Shown: positions 1-9,085 of the stretch, piece after piece | How the letters are laid out: each line of letters begins with the position of its first letter | Position numbering within the stretch: position 1 is the first letter of the stretch | Assembly (NCBI GenBank): GCA_046350375.1 | Contig: JAXMAO010000004.1 | Location: 124,001 to 188,000, forward strand | Length of the DNA stretch: 64,000 nt | Direction: 5' to 3' | Source: JAXMAO01 sp046350375 | GTDB taxonomy: Bacteria; Planctomycetota; Phycisphaerae; UBA1845; UTPLA1 | Translations under genes and position numbers: made by a program | Notes under the pieces: generated by a model | Seen by the model: the letters and a program-made list of their open reading frames with translations, nothing else | Databases searched by the model: none | Told to the model about the DNA's origin: nothing

Positions 1-1116
1 ACGATCGCCGCGGACATCAGCTGCAAGCTGATCACCCGGCGGCGCGGGTTTCTCTCGGTGCTCGATCCGTTCTACCGGCTGATCGCCGGCGACCCGGACA
101 CGTTTCCGAAGCTCATCAAGCTGGTCTACCTTGAAGGAACCGAGGTCGACGCGCTGGCGCGGCTGCGACGCGGCGGGGCCGTCCTGGTGACGCGCGAGTT
201 CAGCCAGGCCCGCAAGATTCACGTCAACGACCGCGTCACGCTCGAGATCGGCGACGTGCGACAGGAGTTCGACGTCGCGGGCGTGGTGGCCTCGCCGGCG
301 CTCGACATCGCCGTGAGCTTCTTCGGCGCCGGCGGCGAGTTCCAGGTCTATGCCGTCGGCAGCTTCATCGGCACGCTGGCCGACGCCAAGCGGCTGTTCG
401 GCAAGTCGTCGGCGCGGCTGCTGCTGTTCAATTTCGATCTGCCGGATGAGAAGGCGGCGCGGGCCGACCGCGCGTTCGGCGGACTGCATCGCCGCCCCGG
501 GGCGACCGTCGCGCCGCGACCGGGCGACCCGGCGACGCAGCCGACCGGGCTGTCGGAAGCGGCGGTCGGCCAGCTCCGCGCGGCGGCCGAGGCGGCCGGC
601 ACGAGCATGGAACGGCAGGTCGCCAACCAGATCATCGATGCGCTGCGCTCGCCCGACTGCGCCTATGTCACGGCGCGGCAGCTCAAGCAGCAGATCGACG
701 ACAACATCGATGAGGCGACGCTGCTCATCTCGGCGATTCCGGCGGTCGGGCTGGTGGTGGCGGCGCTGGGGGTGGCGAACCTCATGATGGCCAACGTCGC
801 CCATCGCATGCGGCAGATCGCCGTGCTGCGGGCCGTCGGGGCGACCAAGTTCCAGATCGCGCGGCTGGTGATCGCCGAGGCGCTGATCCTCGGGCTGATC
901 GGCTGTGCCCTGGGGGTCATCATGGGCGTGCACCAGGGCGTCGGCAGCAATTACGTCACGCACGCGCTGTGCGGCTTCCAGCCGCAGCTCACGATTCCCT
1001 GGCCGATGGTCGCGACCGGCGCCGGGCTGGCGCTGGGGCTCTGCCTGCTGGCGGGCGTCGGGCCGGCGCGGGTGGCGAGCCGCGACAACATCGTCGCGGT
1101 CCTGCAATCGGCGTAG
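1..1116 (+). CDS. FtsX-like ABC transporter permease, 5' truncated
   Basis: The reading frame is open from the first base, so the N-terminus lies outside the window; 371 codons remain. The N-terminal part of the fragment resembles the extracytoplasmic (MacB-PCD-like) domain that precedes the C-terminal permease core in MacB/LolE-type transporters. Three hydrophobic segments follow at about residues 241-265, 286-315 and 335-360 of the fragment. Between the first two lies the FtsX-typical stretch RMRQIAVLRAVGATKFQIA. Family knowledge says such proteins pair with an ATPase to move lipoproteins, peptides or other envelope cargo. No ATPase is adjacent downstream, so it should lie upstream of the window. 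The substrate is not predictable. Confidence 0.85.
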   Translation, partial: TIAADISCKLITRRRGFLSVLDPFYRLIAGDPDTFPKLIKLVYLEGTEVDALARLRRGGAVLVTREFSQARKIHVNDRVTLEIGDVRQEFDVAGVVASPALDIAVSFFGAGGEFQVYAVGSFIGTLADAKRLFGKSSARLLLFNFDLPDEKAARADRAFGGLHRRPGATVAPRPGDPATQPTGLSEAAVGQLRAAAEAAGTSMERQVANQIIDALRSPDCAYVTARQLKQQIDDNIDEATLLISAIPAVGLVVAALGVANLMMANVAHRMRQIAVLRAVGATKFQIARLVIAEALILGLIGCALGVIMGVHQGVGSNYVTHALCGFQPQLTIPWPMVATGAGLALGLCLLAGVGPARVASRDNIVAVLQSA

Positions 1117-1307
1117 GCGGGGCGCAGTCAGAGCGCGGCGGCCGGGGTATCCCTTTGTCCGAAAATGTTGCGCAACGCCGCGTCGGCGGGCGACCGGGTG
1201 GCGCAGGCCGCGCCGCGCGGCTCGGCGCTGGAGCGGCCCCGGGCCCGCGGCCGATATCAAATCGACGCGCGGTCCGCGCGTCGGTCTCGCCGCCCCTGGG
1301 AAGCGCG

Positions 1308-1463
1308 ATGCAAAACGGCGTCGGCACGTTTCTGGACAACCTGGCGAAGGTCGTCGGCCTGCTGCAAAGCGTGCTGGGCCTGGCGGGGAACCTGTTCTCG
1401 CTGGTGATGGACCTGCTCGCGCCGCTGCTGAGCCTGATTCAGCTTCCAGGCGGCACATCGTGA
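1308..1463 (+). CDS. small hydrophobic protein (51 aa), hypothetical
   Basis: A short frame from ATG 1308 encodes 51 residues dominated by Leu, Val and Ala from residue 11 to 46, with very few charges (one Lys, two Asp). It looks like one long or two short membrane-associated helices, ending in Gln-Leu-Pro-Gly-Gly. A weak purine run (gggaag) lies 5 bases before the ATG. It sits alone between the permease gene and an inverted repeat. I do not recognise a family. It could be a small membrane protein or a chance frame in GC-rich DNA. Confidence 0.35.
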   Translation: MQNGVGTFLDNLAKVVGLLQSVLGLAGNLFSLVMDLLAPLLSLIQLPGGTS

Positions 1464-1485
1464 GCGGGGCTCGCGCTCGCGCCGC

Positions 1486-1610
1486 CTAGAGCGTTTTTCA
1501 CGCGACCGTCGCGAAACGTCACCGTGGGGTGGCAAGGGCTTTCAGCCCGTGTCCCGGTTTCACTGCGTGACCAGCCGGCGACCGCCGTGAGCGAATGAAA
1601 AACGCTCTAG
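1486..1610. repeat. 125-bp element bounded by a perfect 15-bp inverted repeat
   Basis: The sequence ctagagcgtttttca at 1486-1500 is repeated in inverted orientation at 1596-1610. Between them lies an inner hairpin, gggct at 1536-1540 with agccc at 1544-1548. The right arm ends three bases after the stop codon of the epimerase gene read on the minus strand. The size and paired ends resemble a miniature inverted-repeat element. It could also serve as a bidirectional transcription stop, since both arms carry a run of five T or A. There is no second copy that I could find in this window. Confidence 0.55.
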
Positions 1611-2137
1611 CCGTCGCGCCGCGCCCAGACGTATGGAATGTCGTTGGCGTGCGGATCGGCCCGGAACTCGTCGGGCTGGGCGTGGTTGTAGCACTCGCTC
1701 GTCACGTTGATCACGCAGCACTCGCAATCGGACACGCACATCCATCCGTGATAGACGCCGGGCGGAATTCGCACCAGCGCCGGCCGATGCTCGCTCAGAA
1801 ACACCTCGTTCACCTCGCCGCGCGTGGGGGAATTCTCGCGCGCGTCGTACATCGCCAGCTTCACGCAGCCGCGCACGACGAAGAAGTGGTCGGTCTGCAG
1901 CCGATGGAAGTGCCACGCCTTCACGACGCCGGGATAGGTGGTCGTGAAATAGACCTGGCCGAACTTCTCGAACCACGGGTCGTCGGCGCGGAAGATCTCG
2001 CCCAGCCGGCCGCGCTCGTCGGGCAAAACGCGCGCCAGCCGGGCGCGGACCCCGTCGATGATGCCGTTGCGGCCGCGCAGCAGCAGGGAATCGTCCGACC
2101 AGACGACGCGCAGCGGCGGCAGTGCAGACTTGTCCAT
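1607..2137 (-). CDS. cupin-family dTDP-4-dehydrorhamnose 3,5-epimerase-like protein
   Basis: This 176-aa protein has the RmlC-type jelly-roll pattern. WHFHRLQTDHFFVVRG at residues 75-90 carries His76, His78 and His84, and a second strand has RIPPGVYHGW near residue 122. RmlC enzymes epimerise C3 and C5 of dTDP-4-keto-6-deoxyglucose in L-rhamnose synthesis. The length is normal (about 180 aa). No rmlA, rmlB or rmlD is in the window, so it may act on another nucleotide sugar or serve as a non-catalytic cupin such as a ketoisomerase. It is divergent from the large glycosyltransferase gene, which fits a polysaccharide locus. Confidence 0.8.
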   Translation of the reverse strand: MDKSALPPLRVVWSDDSLLLRGRNGIIDGVRARLARVLPDERGRLGEIFRADDPWFEKFGQVYFTTTYPGVVKAWHFHRLQTDHFFVVRGCVKLAMYDARENSPTRGEVNEVFLSEHRPALVRIPPGVYHGWMCVSDCECCVINVTSECYNHAQPDEFRADPHANDIPYVWARRDG

Positions 2138-2328
2138 GCGCTGGAACCTGGCCCGGAAGCGGCGCGTGAACGGGTCCGGCCGCGATCCGGGCGCGACGCG
2201 GGCGATTGTCCGCCGTCGCGCGCGGCTGTCAAGCCGACTTGACCGCCCGCCGCGGGCGGTTCGATACTGGCGCCGCCGCCGGCGCGCCGCGGTTGCCAGT
2301 GCGCCCCGCGCGGCAGGCGGGAGGATGC

Positions 2329-5300
2329 TTGTTCGACGAACCGCCGAGCCCGTCGCAAACCGGCGCGGGCTCGTTGCGCGTGCTGTACGTCACCGATCGG
2401 TTCGACGCGCCTTATCTGTACCGCTGCGACCACGCCGTCCGGCAGTTGCGGGCCGACGGCGCCGGCTGCGACGTGGCGTCGCTCGCCGACTCGACGCGGA
2501 TCGACCTGGCTCCATACTCCGTCGTCGTCCTGTTTCGACTGCCCTGGTCGCCGCGCGTCGCCGCGCTGATCGACCGCGCCCGGGCCGGCGGGGCGGCGAT
2601 CGTGTTCGACATCGACGACCTGGTTTTCGACCCGGCCCGCGTCGACGCGCTGCCGTTCCTGCGCGGCGCGCCCGCCTGGCTGGCGGCCCGCTACCGGCTG
2701 CTCGCCGAGCGCTTGCAGCGCACCTTCCTGGCGGCCGACCTGTTCGTCGGCGCCACCCCGGCGCTGGCCGATGCGGCCCGCGCGCTGGGCAAGCCCGCGG
2801 TCGTGCATCCAAACCTGCTGCACCCGGCGACGCTGGCCGTGGCCGATCAGGTGGCGCGCTGGCGGCGGTCGCGGGAACTGCCGCCCGTCATCAGCTTTCT
2901 GAGCGGCTCACTCACGCACAACGCCGACTTCGCCGCCATCGGCGCGCCGCTGCGGCGCGTGCTCGACGAGCGGCCGGACGTGCGCCTGCTCGTGGTGGGC
3001 TTTGTCGAGCTGGACGACGAGCTCGCGCGGTTCGGCGACCGCGTAGTGCGCGTGCCATTCTGCGACTGGCGCGTGCAGCCGTGGCTCGCGGGGCTGGCAA
3101 CCGTCAACCTCGCGCCGCTGGCCGAGCTGGACGCATTCAGCCATTCCAAGAGCGCGCTGAAGTTCTTCGAGTCGGCGGCGGTCGGAGTGCCGACCATTGC
3201 GTCGCCCACGGCGCCGATGCTGGCGGCGTTTGAGCCGGGGCGCGAGGGGTTCATTGCCCGATCGGCCGACGAGTGGCTGGCGGCGCTGCGCGCGGCGCTC
3301 GCGCCGGAAACGGCCGCGCGCGTCGGCGCGGCGGCCCGCGCGGCTGCGCTGGCGCGGCACGCGCATGCCGGTCATCGCGGCCGGCTGCGCGACCTGCTGG
3401 CCGCCGTGCAAGGTCGGGCGGCGCGGAGCGATGCGCCGCCGCGGCCGCTGCCCGAGTTCGACGCGCAGGGCCGCGCCCTGTCGCGCTGGCAGCGGCTCTC
3501 GGCCGCGCTGAGCCGCGCCGCGACGGTGCGGCGGATCGGGCGCTTCGCTCTCAGTCCCGCCCGGCTGAGCGATCCGCTGCGCTGCCGCGCCGCGATCCCC
3601 GCGTACGCCGCAGTGCAGATCCATCCGGGCGGCGCGGCGTCGGCCAACTCGTCCATCGAGCCGGCTGATAGCCCGCCGGCCGAGGAACAGCTTTTCGTCG
3701 CTGGACCCGCCGAACTGGTGACGACCTGGCAACCCGGCCCGGGCGTCCAGGCCGCGAACGTCGGCGTTGGCGACGGCTGGATGCGGTCCGACCACGACGA
3801 CCCCGTGCTGCTCGGCCCACCGCTCGCGCCGCCGCTCGTTCGGCCGAGCGTGCTGCGCGTGCGGATGTCGGCCGAGAGCGAGTTCATCGACATCTTCGCT
3901 CAGCTCTTCTGGAGCGACGGGCCCGCACCGGCGTTTTGCGAGTCTGCGTCGGCCCGGTTTCCGGTTCTCGCCGACGGCCAGCCGCATGAATACGTCGTGT
4001 CGCTGCCAGTCGCGCCCGGATCGATCGGCCGGCTGCGCTTCGACCCGCTCAACGCGCCGGGTCGCTTTCGAATCGAGCGCATCGAGCTGCGCGGGCCGGC
4101 GGCCGGCACTGTGTGCGAAGCGACCGCCGCGCCCGGTTCGGCCGGCGGAGGTCGCGCGGTCGACATCGTCGTGCCGATCTACAACGCCGCTGCCGACGTG
4201 CGGCGCTGCATCGAGTCGGTTCTGCGGCACGCCGCCGGCGCCGACTGGCGACTGGTGCTGATCGACGATTGCAGCACCGATCGCGAACTGGCGGCGGAGC
4301 TGGACCGCGTCGCGGCCGACCATCCGCGCGTCGTGCTGCTACGAAACGAGCGCAACGCCGGCTTCGTCGTGTCGGCCAATCGCGGCATGGCACACGCGGC
4401 CGGGCGCGACGTGTTGCTGCTCAACAGCGACACGATCGTCACGGCGGGCTTTCTGGACCGGCTGGCCGACGCAGCCAGTGGCGACGCCGGCATCGCCTGC
4501 CCGTTCACGAACAACGGCACCATATGCAGCATTCCGGAGTGGCTGCGCGACAACCCGCTGCCGCCCGGGCTGTCGATCGACGACTATGGCGAGCTGGTGC
4601 GGCGCGTCAGCCTGCGGCGCCGACCGGAGCTGGTCACCGCGGTCGGATTTTGCATGTACATCCGCGCCGACGTGCTGGCGCGCGTCGGGAGGTTCGACGA
4701 GGCTCACTTCGGCCGCGGCTTTGGCGAGGAGAACGACTTCTGCGAGCGCGCCAAGCGGGCCGGATATCGCGTTCGCCTGGCCGACGACCTGTTCGTCGCC
4801 CACGTCGGCAAGGCGTCGTTCGCCGATGAGGGGCGGGCGCTCGAACAGAAGAATTCGGTCGTCATGCGTCGGCTGCACCCGCGCTACTTCGACGACGTGG
4901 CCGAGTTCTGCGCGCGGCAGCCGCTGGCCGAGGAGATCGCCAACGTGCGCTATCACCTGGCGCGGCGCGCGGCGCGGCGCTGCCCTGCGATGCTCTTCGT
5001 GCTGCACGCCGACCCGTTCGCCGCGCAGCGCGGCGGCACGGAGCATCACGTGTGCGACCTGGTGCGCGAGCTGGCGCTGCCGCGCGCCGTGCTGCTCTAT
5101 CCCGATTTCGATTCGCTGGTTGCGGCCGAGGTGCTGGACGGCCGACTTTCCGACGCCACGTCGCACCGCTTTCCCGTGCCGCACATGCTGCCGCGCTTCT
5201 CGCTGCGCGACGCGCCCGTCGAGGCCGCGCTCGGCCGCGTACTCGACCTGTTCGAGGTCGGCGTCGCGCACCTGCATCACCTGCTGAACCTGCCGGTGGG

Positions 5301-6474
5301 TGCGTGGCGCGAACTGGAGCGCCGCCGCATCGACTACGCCTATTCGATTCACGACTACTACTGCGTCTGCCCGTGTCTGAACCTCACCAATGTGCAGACC
5401 GGCCGACTGTGCGAGGGTGCACCCACCTCCGGCCCGGCGTGCGGCGCCTGCCTGGCGGCACAGTTTGGCTCGCTCGGGCTGCCGCCGCCGCCCGACGTGG
5501 CCGCGCTGCTCGCCGCGCACCGCGAAGAATTCGCCGCGCTGCTCGATGGCGCCTGCGCGCTGATCGCGCCTTCGCAGGCCGCGATCGACCTCGTGCGGCG
5601 ACACTTTCCCGACCGCGCGTGGCCGGTGCAGGTCATCGAGCACGGGCACGACGTGCCGCCCGCCGAGTCGCCCGGCACGCGCCCGGACGAGCCGCTGCGC
5701 GTCGCGCTGATCGGCCAGAATGCCTATCCGGCCAAGGGCGCGGCCAGTTACCTTGAGCTGGCGACGGCGACGCGACATCTGCCGATCGAGTGGCATCTGT
5801 TCGGCGCCACGCAGGTCTTCAAGTTCGACGACCGATTCAGCCGCGCCGCCGGCAGTCGACGCGTCCGCCTGCACGGGGCCTATCGCCGCGCCGACATCTG
5901 CACGTTGCTGGCCGAACAGCGGATCGACCTGGCGGCGATTCTTTCGGTCGCCCCCGAGACGCATTGCTTCGCGCTGAGCGAGGGGTGGCGCGCCGGCGTG
6001 CCGGCGCTGGTGACGCCGGTCGGCGCGCTGCCCGAGCGCGTGGCACGAACCGGCGCGGGTCGAGTGGTTGGGACCGTCGCCGCCGCCGCCGCGCAGCTCG
6101 AGCGCTGGTGCGCCGCGCGCGACGAGCTGGTCGAGCTGCGCCGCTGCGCGCAGGCCGCGCCGCGCCGCACACTGGCGGAAGACGCCGCCGACCATCGCCG
6201 CCTCTTCGGCGACCGGCTGACTCGGCTGGCGCAGCCGCAGGCCGATCGGCCGATCGACGCCGCCGACCGCACCCTGTTCGCGGCCTGCTGGCTTGCGCAG
6301 CGCCACGAAGCCCCGCGCGACGGAATTGTGCCCGTGCTGCCCTACCAGCGGGCGCGGTGGTACCGCTACTATCGGCGGGTCCGCGGGCTGGTTCCGCCCT
6401 TCGCACGGTCCGCGGCGCGGCGCGTGGCGCTGCGGCTGATTGCGGCCGCCGACCGAGCGCGCCACTCGGGTTGA
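2329..6474 (+). CDS. large three-domain glycosyltransferase (GT4-like / GT2 / GT4-like)
   Basis: The chosen start is TTG 2329, because a strong gggagg ribosome site lies 5 bases upstream; upstream in-frame codons encode unlikely sequence. The product has 1,381 aa and no membrane segment. Residues about 16-350 form a GT-B-like domain with FDIDDLVFD near residue 92. Residues about 455-605 look like a beta-rich linker. Residues about 610-860 are a family 2 transferase with DIVVPIYN, the DDCSTD nucleotide-binding loop and the LLNSDT (DxD-like) site. Residues about 886-1290 form a second GT-B domain ending in an E-x7-E type signature around ALSEGWRAGVPALVTPVG. Such fused enzymes extend surface polysaccharides at the inner membrane. 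The donor sugars are unknown. The gene is 7 bases upstream of the next membrane transferase. Confidence 0.88.
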   Translation: MFDEPPSPSQTGAGSLRVLYVTDRFDAPYLYRCDHAVRQLRADGAGCDVASLADSTRIDLAPYSVVVLFRLPWSPRVAALIDRARAGGAAIVFDIDDLVFDPARVDALPFLRGAPAWLAARYRLLAERLQRTFLAADLFVGATPALADAARALGKPAVVHPNLLHPATLAVADQVARWRRSRELPPVISFLSGSLTHNADFAAIGAPLRRVLDERPDVRLLVVGFVELDDELARFGDRVVRVPFCDWRVQPWLAGLATVNLAPLAELDAFSHSKSALKFFESAAVGVPTIASPTAPMLAAFEPGREGFIARSADEWLAALRAALAPETAARVGAAARAAALARHAHAGHRGRLRDLLAAVQGRAARSDAPPRPLPEFDAQGRALSRWQRLSAALSRAATVRRIGRFALSPARLSDPLRCRAAIPAYAAVQIHPGGAASANSSIEPADSPPAEEQLFVAGPAELVTTWQPGPGVQAANVGVGDGWMRSDHDDPVLLGPPLAPPLVRPSVLRVRMSAESEFIDIFAQLFWSDGPAPAFCESASARFPVLADGQPHEYVVSLPVAPGSIGRLRFDPLNAPGRFRIERIELRGPAAGTVCEATAAPGSAGGGRAVDIVVPIYNAAADVRRCIESVLRHAAGADWRLVLIDDCSTDRELAAELDRVAADHPRVVLLRNERNAGFVVSANRGMAHAAGRDVLLLNSDTIVTAGFLDRLADAASGDAGIACPFTNNGTICSIPEWLRDNPLPPGLSIDDYGELVRRVSLRRRPELVTAVGFCMYIRADVLARVGRFDEAHFGRGFGEENDFCERAKRAGYRVRLADDLFVAHVGKASFADEGRALEQKNSVVMRRLHPRYFDDVAEFCARQPLAEEIANVRYHLARRAARRCPAMLFVLHADPFAAQRGGTEHHVCDLVRELALPRAVLLYPDFDSLVAAEVLDGRLSDATSHRFPVPHMLPRFSLRDAPVEAALGRVLDLFEVGVAHLHHLLNLPVGAWRELERRRIDYAYSIHDYYCVCPCLNLTNVQTGRLCEGAPTSGPACGACLAAQFGSLGLPPPPDVAALLAAHREEFAALLDGACALIAPSQAAIDLVRRHFPDRAWPVQVIEHGHDVPPAESPGTRPDEPLRVALIGQNAYPAKGAASYLELATATRHLPIEWHLFGATQVFKFDDRFSRAAGSRRVRLHGAYRRADICTLLAEQRIDLAAILSVAPETHCFALSEGWRAGVPALVTPVGALPERVARTGAGRVVGTVAAAAAQLERWCAARDELVELRRCAQAAPRRTLAEDAADHRRLFGDRLTRLAQPQADRPIDAADRTLFAACWLAQRHEAPRDGIVPVLPYQRARWYRYYRRVRGLVPPFARSAARRVALRLIAAADRARHSG

Positions 6475-6481
6475 CGCGCGC

Positions 6482-8266
6482 ATGTCCACGCCCGCCCGCA
6501 CGGCCGATCTTCCGCCCGACGTGGTGGTTCTTGCCCCGGTCGAGCCGCCGCGCCGCAGCCTCGCGCCGCTCGTCTGCGTGCTGATCTCGATCTGCCTGCA
6601 CGCCGCGTTCACATGGCATGAACTGGCCCATCGCGCTGGCGGCGCCATCCGCTTCGACGACGAGCGCAATTACTACCTGTTCTGCGCCGACGGCTTCGCC
6701 CGCGACGGCTGGCGGTTTCTGGCGAGCGAGGCGTCGCTGCGTGCGCCGCCGCTGGCGTGGCTGGTGCCCTATCTCGCGGGTCGCAGCGTCGCGGCAACCC
6801 GCATTGTCAACATCGCGATCTGTCTGGCCGCCGCCGGGCTGACCGCGCGGGTCGCGAATCGGCACTTCGGCCCGCGCGTGGCGTGCGCCACATATCTCGT
6901 CGCCGCGTGTCACTTTCCGGTGGTCGAGTTCGCCGGAACGGTGCTGTCCGAGCCGCCGGCTTATTTCGGCCTGTCGCTTTCCATCTGGGCGATTGACCGC
7001 GCCGCGCGGTGCGAGCGCGGACGGACGGCACTGCTGGCGGGCGCTGCGCTGGGGTTGACCGCGCTGGCGCGGGCGTCATTCACGCTGCTGGCGCCGGCCG
7101 CTGCGCTGGCGCTGTTGTGGACGGGGCGGCGCGCGGCACGCCACCGTACGAACTGGTCCGCCCGGCGCTGCACGGTTCTGCTGGCGGGCTGGGCGATCGT
7201 CGTCGCGCCGTGGATCGCCAAGAACTGGATCGCGCTCGGCGCGCCGCGCGTCGCCAGCGGCCTCGGGGCCGTTCTGTTCCTGGGCAGCGACCTGCGGACC
7301 CACGGCGACGAGCCGCCGTTCCATGCCATGGCGTGGCAGACCGGCCCGGTCACCGCGCCCGACGATCACATGCAGATCGCCGGCGAGCAGCGGCTGGTCC
7401 GGCGCCGCGCTGGCCAATATCGCCGCCCATCCGGCGCGCTGGCTGCTGCCGCGCCGCGCAAGGCCTGGCGACTGCTGATCGGCGGGCCCAAGTGGCACTT
7501 CTTCCCGGCCGACTCGCTCTCACATGCGCTGCTGCGGCGCGGCCGCGCCCAGACGGTGGTGCGCTTCGCCTGGTGGACGCTGGGCGGCACGGCCGTCACG
7601 CTCATCGGCCTCGCTGGACTGGTGCTGTGGCGCCGCGCCGCGGTGGAAAGCCTGGCCGGCGCGCCGGCGGCCGCGGCGCTCGGCGCCGCCGCGCGCACGA
7701 CGGTTGTTTATCTGCTGCTGCTGCACACCGCGACCTACGCCATTCCGCGGTTTTCCATGCCGCTGGCCGGGCTGCTGGCGCTCGGCTGCGGTGCGCTTCT
7801 CGCGCGGCGGGCGGCAGTGCTGACGCTCGCGCTGCTGGCGGCGTCGCTGCTGCTGGCGATCGGCACGGCCCGCTGGCACGACTGGTACCCGGCCCACGTC
7901 GTGCCAGCCGACGAATCCATGGCGTTCACTCTCGACCGCCGCGCTGCATTCGAGGCCGCGCGCGACTGCGCGGTCGCGAGGTTCGAACCGCTCGCGCCGG
8001 CGTTCAACACCTGCATCTTCATCGGGGCCGCGCCGCACGACGGCGACCGCGAAAGCCATGATCTTGAGATCGAGCCAGGGTACGGCACACCGCCGCAGTT
8101 CGACGCCGCTGCGGCGATTCGCTTCGCCTCCGGTCCGCGCGGTGCGGCGTCCGGCGGGTATCGGCTGTGCATCGAGCAGCTCGTTCCGTGGAAGCGCCCG
8201 GGTCTGACGGCCATCCGATTCCGCGGCGCCCCGCCGAGGCCGCAGACGGTGGTGATTGCTCACTGA
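6482..8266 (+). CDS. GT39/ArnT-like membrane glycosyltransferase (two compensating frameshifts inside)
   Basis: ATG 6482 follows the preceding stop by 7 bases, so the two genes are likely one operon. The 594-aa product has many hydrophobic helices and, just after the first one, the acidic FDDERNYY motif near residue 57 typical of GT-C dolichyl- or polyprenyl-phosphate sugar transferases. Expected function: transfer of a sugar from a lipid carrier at the periplasmic face. Between about 7390 and 7460 the actual frame reads as Arg-rich nonsense, while the +1 frame at 7407 reads ALANIAAHPARWLLPR, a normal family segment. Two compensating indels therefore seem to garble about 20 residues without breaking the frame. 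It runs convergent to the ABC exporter genes. Confidence 0.8.
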   Translation: MSTPARTADLPPDVVVLAPVEPPRRSLAPLVCVLISICLHAAFTWHELAHRAGGAIRFDDERNYYLFCADGFARDGWRFLASEASLRAPPLAWLVPYLAGRSVAATRIVNIAICLAAAGLTARVANRHFGPRVACATYLVAACHFPVVEFAGTVLSEPPAYFGLSLSIWAIDRAARCERGRTALLAGAALGLTALARASFTLLAPAAALALLWTGRRAARHRTNWSARRCTVLLAGWAIVVAPWIAKNWIALGAPRVASGLGAVLFLGSDLRTHGDEPPFHAMAWQTGPVTAPDDHMQIAGEQRLVRRRAGQYRRPSGALAAAAPRKAWRLLIGGPKWHFFPADSLSHALLRRGRAQTVVRFAWWTLGGTAVTLIGLAGLVLWRRAAVESLAGAPAAAALGAAARTTVVYLLLLHTATYAIPRFSMPLAGLLALGCGALLARRAAVLTLALLAASLLLAIGTARWHDWYPAHVVPADESMAFTLDRRAAFEAARDCAVARFEPLAPAFNTCIFIGAAPHDGDRESHDLEIEPGYGTPPQFDAAAAIRFASGPRGAASGGYRLCIEQLVPWKRPGLTAIRFRGAPPRPQTVVIAH

Positions 8267-8279
8267 CCCGCTTCGCCCG

Positions 8280-9071
8280 CTACATGGCGGCCTCGACGAT
8301 CGGCGCGGGCCGGGCCGATTCGGCCGGCAGCGCGTTGGCGCGGTAGCGCTCGACCACCTCGGCCGGCGCGCCGTCGGCGATCAGCTTTCCGCCGCGCAGC
8401 CAGATCGCCCGGGTGCAATACTGCTGAATCTGCTCCATCTGGTGCGAGACCAGCACGAGGATTCGCGCGCGGTCGATCAGCGCCTGCATGCGGCGGCGCG
8501 CCTTCTCGACCCAGTGAATGTCGCCGACGCTGAAGACTTCGTCCAAGAGCAGAATCTCCGGATCGACCTCGGTCGCCACCGAAAAGGCCAGCCGCTGCGT
8601 CATGCCGGTGCTGTAGTACTTCACCGGCGTGTCGGCGAATTCGCGCAGCTCGGCGAAATCGAGCACCGGGTCGATCCGCCGCTGCATCTGGCGGCGCGAG
8701 AAGCCCATGATCGCGCCGGTCAGGTAGATGTTCTCCAGCCCGCTCAGCTCGGCGTTGAACCACACGCCGATCTCGAGCAGCGGCACGAGAAAGCCGCGCC
8801 GCAGCACCCGCCCGGCGGTGGGCGGATAGATGCCGGCGATCACCTTCAGCATGGACGATTTGCCCGCGCCGTTGTCGCCCACCACGCCGATCCGTTCGCT
8901 GTCGCGGATGTTCAGCGACACCCGATCGAGCGCGACGATCTCGTCCACCGGCCCGCCATACCGCCGCCGCAGCACGGTGTTGACGAAGCTCTCCTTCAGG
9001 CTGTGCGTCCGCGCGGTGAAGCGGCGGAACCGCAGCGAGGTCTCCTCGAGCGCAATGAAGTTGTCACTCAT
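8280..9071 (-). CDS. O-antigen/polysaccharide export ABC ATPase (Wzt-like)
   Basis: Start ATG 9071 gives 263 aa. The Walker A motif GDNGAGKSS is at residues 65-73, the signature YSTGMTQR at 153-160 and Walker B with ILLLDEVFSVGD at 173-184. The long N-terminal lead before Walker A and the DEVFSVGD sequence are typical of the Wzt/TagH export family. It lacks the C-terminal carbohydrate-binding domain of long Wzt proteins, so substrate recognition would rely on the chain end or other factors. It follows the permease gene by 14 bases and should power export of lipid-linked glycan made by the neighbouring transferases. Confidence 0.92.
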   Translation of the reverse strand: MSDNFIALEETSLRFRRFTARTHSLKESFVNTVLRRRYGGPVDEIVALDRVSLNIRDSERIGVVGDNGAGKSSMLKVIAGIYPPTAGRVLRRGFLVPLLEIGVWFNAELSGLENIYLTGAIMGFSRRQMQRRIDPVLDFAELREFADTPVKYYSTGMTQRLAFSVATEVDPEILLLDEVFSVGDIHWVEKARRRMQALIDRARILVLVSHQMEQIQQYCTRAIWLRGGKLIADGAPAEVVERYRANALPAESARPAPIVEAAM

Positions 9072-9085
9072 GAAGCCGCCCCGCG

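Noticed and set aside
4339..6669. 776-aa minus-strand frame inside the glycosyltransferase gene
   Set aside because: Arg/Gly/Ala-rich shadow of the plus-strand gene. It has no domain-like pattern, whereas the plus strand encodes clear transferase motifs.
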